Shown in pieces: positions 23,072 through 28,496 of a stretch of 28,496 bases of DNA (positions are counted from its first letter, which is position 1; each line of letters begins with the position of its first letter). The stretch comes from Leptolinea sp964424035. Its GTDB lineage: Bacteria > Chloroflexota > Anaerolineae > Anaerolineales > Anaerolineaceae. Below the pieces are notes generated by a model, which saw nothing but the letters and a program-made list of their open reading frames with translations, did not search any database and was not told where the DNA came from. The position numbers and the translations under genes are program-made. The DNA is taken from NCBI GenBank assembly GCA_964424035.1, contig CAYRHB010000038.1:1-28496 (forward strand), given 5' to 3'.

Positions 23072-25327
23072 ATGCTGAAGATCATCATCAAGAATTTGTT
23101 TCGCAGAAAAACCCGGACATTGCTGACCATTCTCGGTATCAGCATTGGCGCAGCCGCAATCATCGGTCTTGGCAATATGGCGGATGGGTTTCAGGCGGGT
23201 TATAGCAATATGATGACCGGCAGCAAGGCTGATTTTGTCCTGAGTCAACCGGATGCATACGATATCAGTATGAGTGCGGTGGATGAGAAGATAGGCCAGG
23301 AATTAAAAGCGCTTCCTGAGGTGGCGGAAGTCAGTGGTATGTCAGAAGGAATTGTGACCACTGAAGATTCTCCGTATTTCTTTGTTTTCGGCTACCCGGA
23401 AGATAGCTTTGTTCTACCAAAATTTGTGATTAAAGATGGTGTTGATTTCTCCAACCTCAAAGCATTATCGTCGAAAGGGAAGCCGATCCTTCTTGGAAGC
23501 CAGGCTGCTGAAGCCATGAAGAAGAATGTGGGCGATACTATTCGGTTGACACAGAATGTGTACCGTATCATCGGCATTTATGAAACCGGTGAGGCTTTTG
23601 AGGATAGCGGCGCCGTACTCCGACTGGAGGATTGCCAGGCTTTATTGGGAACAGCCCGGCAGGTTTCCCTTTTCTACATTCAGCTTAAAGGGCCTGAAAG
23701 AAAAGTATCATTCCAGCAAAAGATCGAAAAGAGGCATCCGGACCTTCTTCTGGCAACCACCAGAGAATTTTCTGAAAAACAAGGGATGACGGATTACCTG
23801 AGAGGAACAGTCTGGGCTATTGGCGCGCTGGCTATTCTGATCGGGGGCGTGGGAATGATGAACTCCCAGCTTATGGCTGTCTTTGAGCGCACCCGTGAGA
23901 TCGGCGTACTTCGGGCAGTGGGATGGTCTGGCCGGAGGGTGCTAACCATGATCCTTGGTGAATCAATCCTGGTTTCACTGTCTGGTGGAATTCTGGGCTG
24001 TGTTCTGGCCATTCTGTTTCTGATGTCTTTTTCAAATATTTTGCAAAGCTGGGGAGGGTCAGTCAGTAACATCAGACCGGCACTGCTCTTTCAAGCATTT
24101 TCCACTGTATTAATTCTCGGCTTGACCGGGGGTGTATATCCAGCCTGGAAAGCGTCCCAATTGCAACCGGTGGAAGCCATCCGGTATGAAGGAGGCGGAA
24201 GCGGCGGTAAAAAACATCGCTTCCCCGTAGGCGGAATGGCTGTACAGAGTCTCTGGCAGCGATCAACACGGACCATTCTAACTCTGGGTGTGATTGGTCT
24301 GACGGTGGGCGCCATACTATCACTGGAAGGGATCATCAGTGGAATGGTGGGTGCCATGAATTCCATGCTTACAACCAACGCCGAGATCATGATCCGCCAG
24401 GCTGGTGTATCAGATACCGGATACAGTACGATTGATGAGCGCATAGGAGCCAAAATCGCCGCATTCCCCGAAGTGGAAGCCGTGAGTGGGTTGATTTTTA
24501 CAGCTGCTGTTCTCCCTGGCTCGGGTGGTTTCTTTATCCTTGAGGGTTGCGCGCCGAACAGCTTTGGAATAAAGCGGTTTAATGTTGTGGAAGGGCGGCC
24601 GATTGAATCCAACCGTGAAATAATGATCGGCCGGATGACTTCTGATTCCCAGAAGAAGACCATAGGTGACACACTGCAACTGGGAAATTACCGGTTCAAA
24701 ATTGTGGGTATTTATGAATCCAGTGTAAGCTGGGAAGAGATGGGTGGCGTCATTACCATCCGGGACGGGCAGAATTTCATTGGAAAACCCCGTAAAGTAT
24801 CCATGTATTCAGTCAAAGTAAAGGATCCTTCGACAGCCCCGGACATTGTTTCAAAAATCAATTCCCAAATACCGGATGTACATGCGGCATTGGCCAGTGA
24901 ATTTACCAATGAGATGCCGGATATGCAAAATTCAAAAGCCATGGTTGACGGGATATCTTTTGTGGCCATCTTCCTTGGTGGACTGGGTTTAATGAACACA
25001 ATGCTCATGGCGGTAATGGAACGGACCCGGGAGATTGGTGTCTTGCGTTCCATGGGTTGGCGCCGTCGTTCTGTTCTTGGGATGATCGTCAAGGAGTCGT
25101 TATTACTCGGTTTTCTGGGTGGTGTTTCCGGAATACTGTTGGGATTTATCCTTACCCGGTTGATCATGCTGGAACCCAGTATGGGGGCACTTCTTGTCCC
25201 TTCATACGAGGCGGGTATGTTCATCAGGGCATTTTCAATAGCTATTCTACTCGGAGGTTTTGGCGGCATCTATCCGGCGTTCCGGGCCAGCCAACAACAA
25301 CCGGTTGAAGCATTGCGGTATGAATGA
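23072..25327 (+). CDS. ABC transporter permease with duplicated MacB/FtsX halves
   Basis: A 751-aa membrane protein made of two homologous halves (about 1-375 and 385-751). Each half has an N-terminal transmembrane helix (LTILGISIGAAAIIGLGN; LTLGVIGLTVGAILSLEG), a large extracytoplasmic MacB-type domain, and an FtsX block of three helices. The cytoplasmic coupling motif is repeated: FERTREIGVLRAVGW in the first half and MERTREIGVLRSMGW in the second. Both halves end in QPVEA(I/L)RYE. The fusion replaces the usual homo- or heterodimer of type VII ABC systems such as MacB or LolCE. It is followed directly by the adaptor and ATPase genes. Export of a lipid, peptide or drug, or mechanical signalling across the membrane, are all possible. 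Confidence 0.93.
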   Translation: MLKIIIKNLFRRKTRTLLTILGISIGAAAIIGLGNMADGFQAGYSNMMTGSKADFVLSQPDAYDISMSAVDEKIGQELKALPEVAEVSGMSEGIVTTEDSPYFFVFGYPEDSFVLPKFVIKDGVDFSNLKALSSKGKPILLGSQAAEAMKKNVGDTIRLTQNVYRIIGIYETGEAFEDSGAVLRLEDCQALLGTARQVSLFYIQLKGPERKVSFQQKIEKRHPDLLLATTREFSEKQGMTDYLRGTVWAIGALAILIGGVGMMNSQLMAVFERTREIGVLRAVGWSGRRVLTMILGESILVSLSGGILGCVLAILFLMSFSNILQSWGGSVSNIRPALLFQAFSTVLILGLTGGVYPAWKASQLQPVEAIRYEGGGSGGKKHRFPVGGMAVQSLWQRSTRTILTLGVIGLTVGAILSLEGIISGMVGAMNSMLTTNAEIMIRQAGVSDTGYSTIDERIGAKIAAFPEVEAVSGLIFTAAVLPGSGGFFILEGCAPNSFGIKRFNVVEGRPIESNREIMIGRMTSDSQKKTIGDTLQLGNYRFKIVGIYESSVSWEEMGGVITIRDGQNFIGKPRKVSMYSVKVKDPSTAPDIVSKINSQIPDVHAALASEFTNEMPDMQNSKAMVDGISFVAIFLGGLGLMNTMLMAVMERTREIGVLRSMGWRRRSVLGMIVKESLLLGFLGGVSGILLGFILTRLIMLEPSMGALLVPSYEAGMFIRAFSIAILLGGFGGIYPAFRASQQQPVEALRYE

Positions 25328-25331
25328 TCTT

Positions 25332-25336
25332 GGAGG
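25332..25336 (+). promoter_or_regulatory. Ribosome-binding site of the adaptor lipoprotein gene
   Basis: GGAGG five bases before the ATG at 25342 fixes that start, rather than the in-frame ATG at 25324 that overlaps the permease stop codon. Confidence 0.8.
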
Positions 25337-25341
25337 TTACT

Positions 25342-26535
25342 ATGAAGAAGAATACCTGGAAAATTTTATCTGGTTTGCTGGTTGCCATGTTGTTGTTGCC
25401 ATGTATCGCAGCCTGCGGAACCTCATCCGATAAAAATGCGGCTCCAACCCCGGAGACGGAGGTTATTACTGAGAATTTTGTCAGCGCGACCGGCGTTGTC
25501 GTACCTGCACGTTGGACCATGTTGAGCATGCCGGCTTCCGGTGTCGTGGAAATAGTCAATGGAAAAGAGAATGAAGCTTTTCGTAAAGGTGAAGTCCTTG
25601 TGCGTCTGAAAGGAAAGGCTGCCCAGGAAGCGGCAGTTTCCGCCGCGGAAGTCGCACAGATAACCGCTCAGCGGAATCTGGATAACCTATCCAAAGACCA
25701 CAATACCATCAGAGCGGCTGCCCAGCTTCGATTGGCTGACGCCGTGAAAGCCCTCGATAAGGCTCAGGAAAAGCGTGAAGGGAAAAATTATCAACGCGCC
25801 AGTACGGCTATTCTGGACCAGGCACGTGCGGATATGATTTTAGCGGAAGATGAATTTAAAAAAGCCAACGATCTATGGGCTTATTATCAAGACAGGGATG
25901 AGAATGACATCACCCGGGCAGGCGTATTGAGCATGTTTTCTGCCGCCCGTCTGGCACGCGACAAAGCCGCATGGAACTTGAATTACCTCGAATCATTGCC
26001 GGATGATATGGAAGTAGCCCAGGCAGAAGGTGCTCTGGTTGTAGCCAAGGCTGAGCTTGAAGCTGCACAGAGGGAATGGGACAAGGTCAAGAACGGCCCT
26101 GATCCTGTTGAGCAGGAACAGTTGGAAGGTGAACTGGATAACGCTTCCAAGCAATTGGAAGCTGCCCGTGAGTCCCTGTCTGACCTTGAATTGGAAGCTC
26201 CATTTGATGGAACGACCAGCCGGATCAGCGTCCGTGAAGGTGAGTGGGTTAATATGGGGCAGAATGCCATGCTTCTGGCAGATCTTAATGAGTTGCAGGT
26301 GGAAACAACCGACCTGAATGAGATCGATGTGGCGCGGATTAAAGAAGGTTCTCCGGCAGAGATAACATTTGACGCCCTGCCCGATGTGAAGATCCAGGGT
26401 GTGGTTGAGCGGATTGCCGCGCGGGCTGCCGAGGGTTCGGGTGTGAATTACACCGTAACCCTTTCCGTACAGGATCGTCCTGAAAAGCTGCGCTGGGGTA
26501 TGACAGCATTTGTAGATATCAAGGTGGAAGAATAA
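25342..26535 (+). CDS. HlyD/MacA-like adaptor lipoprotein
   Basis: A 397-aa periplasmic-adaptor-type protein. The signal peptide ends in a canonical lipobox (IAAC in LLLPCIAACGTSS, Cys about residue 25), so the mature protein is membrane anchored. A lipoyl-like half-motif follows (VVPARWTMLSMPASGVVEIV), then a long Ala/Glu/Lys/Gln-rich coiled-coil hairpin (about 90-270), the second lipoyl half (LEAPFDGTTSRISVREGEWVN), and a beta-barrel region ending in LRWGMTAFVDIKVEE. This is the MacA order. It links the FtsX permease upstream to a substrate or outer structure. Its stop TAA shares one base with the ATPase start, so translation is coupled. A lipid-anchored adaptor would suit a cell without a typical outer membrane, which is inference. 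Confidence 0.92.
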   Translation: MKKNTWKILSGLLVAMLLLPCIAACGTSSDKNAAPTPETEVITENFVSATGVVVPARWTMLSMPASGVVEIVNGKENEAFRKGEVLVRLKGKAAQEAAVSAAEVAQITAQRNLDNLSKDHNTIRAAAQLRLADAVKALDKAQEKREGKNYQRASTAILDQARADMILAEDEFKKANDLWAYYQDRDENDITRAGVLSMFSAARLARDKAAWNLNYLESLPDDMEVAQAEGALVVAKAELEAAQREWDKVKNGPDPVEQEQLEGELDNASKQLEAARESLSDLELEAPFDGTTSRISVREGEWVNMGQNAMLLADLNELQVETTDLNEIDVARIKEGSPAEITFDALPDVKIQGVVERIAARAAEGSGVNYTVTLSVQDRPEKLRWGMTAFVDIKVEE

Positions 26536-27350
26536 TGACCTGGACAGTTGAAACCCGTGATCTCTGCCGTATCTACGGGAACGGCGATGAAGTGCGGGCT
26601 CTGGACAATGTAAACCTGAAGATCGCTCCGGGCGAGTTTGTCGCAGTTATGGGTCCCAGCGGTAGTGGAAAAAGTACTCTGTTGAATATCCTGGGAGCGT
26701 TGGATCTACCCACCTCCGGCCAGGTTTTGATAGATGGTGATGATCTTTCACAGATCAAAGACAAGGATTCGTTCCGTGGAAAAAAGGTAGGATTCATTTT
26801 TCAGCTGCACAACCTGTTACCGACATTGACAGCCGTTGAGAATGTTGAAATCCCCATGCTGCAATACAGTTCACCCAAAGAACGCCGGGCACGATCGGTA
26901 GAACTCCTGGAGTTGGTTGGAATGTCACAACGGTTGGAACATCTCCCGGGTCAATTGTCTGGAGGTCAACGGCAGCGGGTTGCCATCGCACGGGCATTGG
27001 CCAATAAACCATCATTGGTTCTGGCAGATGAGCCCACCGGCAACCTGGATTCTGTCAATGGCCGCGAGTTGATCAAACTTCTACGGGATTTGAACCAGAG
27101 TCAGGGAACTACTTTCATTATCGTTACGCATGACCATGAAGTGGCGGCACAAACCAGGCGGGTATTGCGCATGGGTGATGGACAGATCACTGCGGATGAA
27201 AAAATACATTCCCCTGTCGAACAGGATCTAAAGGACCTGCGGTATTCCCTTATTGGACAGGCTATTGCGGATGGTGATCTCCAGTCCCTTTCAAAAGCAG
27301 GACTGGGGGATGGTGAAATAAAGGCATTGCAGAAGATATTGAAGCGATAG
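26535..27350 (+). CDS. ABC transporter ATP-binding protein (MacB/LolD type)
   Basis: A 271-aa ATPase of the LolD/MacB/FtsE group that drives the preceding FtsX-type permease. Motifs in order: Walker A GPSGSGKST (40-48), Q-loop Gln90 in GFIFQLHNLLPTLTAVENV (typical of this group), signature LSGGQRQRVAIARAL (141-155), Walker B LVLADEPTGNLD (161-172) and H-loop His199 in IIVTHDHEVA. The nucleotide-binding domain ends near residue 225, and about 45 further residues form a charged extension (SPVEQDLKDLRYSLIGQAIADGD and onward) not found in LolD. The start overlaps the adaptor stop (TAATG). A strong terminator follows 10 bases after the stop, closing the three-gene exporter operon. Confidence 0.96.
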   Translation: MTWTVETRDLCRIYGNGDEVRALDNVNLKIAPGEFVAVMGPSGSGKSTLLNILGALDLPTSGQVLIDGDDLSQIKDKDSFRGKKVGFIFQLHNLLPTLTAVENVEIPMLQYSSPKERRARSVELLELVGMSQRLEHLPGQLSGGQRQRVAIARALANKPSLVLADEPTGNLDSVNGRELIKLLRDLNQSQGTTFIIVTHDHEVAAQTRRVLRMGDGQITADEKIHSPVEQDLKDLRYSLIGQAIADGDLQSLSKAGLGDGEIKALQKILKR

Positions 27351-27360
27351 ATGATAAAAA

Positions 27361-27394
27361 GAACTCTCCAATTGAAATGGAGAGTTCCTTTTTT
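27361..27394. terminator. Bidirectional intrinsic terminator between exporter and gmd
   Basis: A perfect 10-bp stem (GAACTCTCCA and TGGAGAGTTC) has a 7-nt loop. On the plus strand it is followed by CTTTTTT, ending the exporter operon; on the minus strand by TTTTTATC, ending gmd, whose stop codon lies at the edge of the T tract. The two convergent genes share it. Confidence 0.92.
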
Positions 27395-28463
27395 AGCGTT
27401 CCATCGAAACAACCTGGGATTCCCAGCGGTGCCAGCCGCTGAAACGTTCAGTAAGCAGTTTCTTCCCTTCACCGGGTGGGGTCAATCCCATAAGTTCCAT
27501 ATCGGCATCCATCATGATTCGCACCAGTTCATGGAAGTGAATGCGGGGTTCCCAACGAAGCTGGTTCTTTGAGCGGCTGGCGTTTGCCAACAGATAATCC
27601 ACTTCAGTGGGACGGAAATAGCGTGGATCGATCTTGACATAATCGTTCCAATCGAGATCAACATATCCAAAAGCTTCTTCGAGGAATTCGCGGACTGTGT
27701 GGGCTTCACCCGTGCCAATGACATAATCATCCGGTTTATCCTGCTGCAGGATCATCCACATGGCTTCCACGTATTCAGGTGCATAGCCCCAGTCACGGCG
27801 TGAATCCAGATTCCCCAGGTAAAGGTTTTGCTGCTTTCCGGCTTTGATCGCAGCAACAGCCCGTGTGATCTTTCGGGTGACAAATGTTTCGCCGCGGCGG
27901 GGGGATTCGTGGTTGAATAGAATCCCATTGGTGGCAAACATGTTATAGCCTTCGCGGTAGTTACGCGTGACCCAGTACGCATAAACTTTTGCCGCTGCGT
28001 ACGGACTGCGAGGTTCAAATGGTGTGTCCTCACTCTGGGGTGGTTTTGCGCCTCCAAACATCTCGCTGGAGGATGCCTGGTAAAACCGGGCGTTGGTTCC
28101 GCTCTTTCGTACCGCTTCCAGAATACGGATGGTGCCGAGACCGGTCACATCACCGGTGTATTCCGGCATATCAAAGCTGACACGCACATGGCTCTGGGCA
28201 GCCAGGTGAAAGATCTCTTCCGGCCGAATATTATAAATAATATCAAGTAGCGTATCACCAGTAGCAACATCGCCATAATGCAGGTGCAGGTTAACCTTTT
28301 CGCCGTTATTATGCGGGTCGTGGTAAATATGGTCAATCCGGCGGGTATTGAATGTGCTGGCCCGGCGGATAATTCCATGTACCTCATAACCTTTACTCAG
28401 CAGCAATTCCGCGAGGTATGAGCCATCCTGGCCTGTAATGCCGGTAATCAATGCTTTCTTCAA
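27393..28463 (-). CDS. gmd: GDP-mannose 4,6-dehydratase
   Basis: Converts GDP-D-mannose to GDP-4-keto-6-deoxy-D-mannose, the precursor of GDP-fucose, GDP-rhamnose and related sugars for surface glycans. It is an extended short-chain dehydrogenase of about 356 aa. The NADP-binding GITGQDG is at residues 8-14, SSSEMFG carries the catalytic Glu134, and YxxxK is Tyr155/Lys159 in SPYAAAKVYAYW. The substrate loop NHESPRRGETFVTRKI and the NLDSRRDWGYAPEYVEAMW block are diagnostic. The start is the TTG at 28463, placed five bases after GGAGG and giving MKKALITGITGQDG; a second TTG at 28475 overlaps the ribosome-binding site. No GDP-fucose synthase or rhamnose reductase is in the window, so the final sugar is unknown. 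Confidence 0.97.
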   Translation of the reverse strand: MKKALITGITGQDGSYLAELLLSKGYEVHGIIRRASTFNTRRIDHIYHDPHNNGEKVNLHLHYGDVATGDTLLDIIYNIRPEEIFHLAAQSHVRVSFDMPEYTGDVTGLGTIRILEAVRKSGTNARFYQASSSEMFGGAKPPQSEDTPFEPRSPYAAAKVYAYWVTRNYREGYNMFATNGILFNHESPRRGETFVTRKITRAVAAIKAGKQQNLYLGNLDSRRDWGYAPEYVEAMWMILQQDKPDDYVIGTGEAHTVREFLEEAFGYVDLDWNDYVKIDPRYFRPTEVDYLLANASRSKNQLRWEPRIHFHELVRIMMDADMELMGLTPPGEGKKLLTERFSGWHRWESQVVSMER

Positions 28464-28468
28464 GATTT

Positions 28469-28473
28469 CCTCC
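28469..28473 (-). promoter_or_regulatory. Ribosome-binding site of gmd
   Basis: GGAGG at 28473-28469 lies five bases before a TTG codon. It decides the non-ATG start of gmd at 28463. Confidence 0.75.
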
Positions 28474-28496
28474 AACCCTGTAGATTTCAGGGAAAA

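Noticed and set aside
24091..25269. Long minus-strand frames (up to 193 codons) opposite the FtsX permease
   Set aside because: They are mirror frames of the hydrophobic repeats in the permease and have no ribosome-binding site or domain.
28476..28492. Hairpin CCCTG/CAGGG just upstream of gmd
   Set aside because: Only five base pairs and no T tract downstream on either strand; too little to call at the window edge.
1..28496. CRISPR array, transposase, integrase, toxin-antitoxin or phage genes
   Set aside because: No regularly spaced repeats, terminal inverted repeats or matching protein motifs were seen; the region looks like a stable chromosomal segment.

Overview
The window reads as a chromosomal segment of a mid-GC bacterium. 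The best guess is Chloroflexota, class Anaerolineae. The guess rests on gene content: an FtsX-type exporter with a lipoprotein adaptor, an EAL-HDOD protein, a paired SNF2 helicase and SWIM protein, a mitochondrial-like citrate synthase and several UUG starts. No rRNA, tRNA, CRISPR array, insertion sequence or phage gene is visible, so the taxonomy is inference only.

Layout. (1) Positions 1-3471, plus strand: the end of a ribose/AI-2-type sugar ABC importer (two permeases, the first cut by the window edge) and an FGGY sugar kinase, closed by a strong terminator at 3538-3583. (2) Positions 3582-8924, minus strand: a tightly packed operon reading IclR regulator, citrate synthase, proB, proA and a secreted GH114 glycosidase. 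(3) Positions 9064-13071, plus strand: icd and acnA, divergent from the operon. The 139-bp divergent region holds two promoters that face each other with overlapping -10 boxes, a 6-1-6 palindrome suited to be the IclR operator, and a small terminator-like hairpin in the icd leader. (4) Positions 13146-17566: a C39-like lipoprotein, an EAL-HDOD protein and, convergently, a PAS-GGDEF-EAL cyclic-di-GMP enzyme whose 3' end overlaps the EAL-HDOD gene by 10 bp. (5) Positions 17567-18347: an AT-rich gap with an interrupted minus-strand reading frame. (6) Positions 18348-22738: SNF2-family helicase and SWIM zinc-finger protein, overlapping by 4 bp. (7) Positions 23072-27350: an exporter operon of duplicated FtsX permease, lipoprotein adaptor and ATPase, ending at a bidirectional terminator shared with (8), a convergent GDP-mannose 4,6-dehydratase gene at 27393-28463.

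How it fits together. The middle block is metabolically coherent. Citrate synthase, aconitase and isocitrate dehydrogenase make 2-oxoglutarate, which becomes glutamate, and ProB and ProA carry glutamate on to the proline precursor. One IclR-type regulator, encoded first in one arm and flanked by a shared control region, is placed to govern the whole route. This small 2-oxoglutarate/proline regulon with face-to-face promoters is the most interesting arrangement in the window. Nothing here is clearly a wholly new defence or mobile system.
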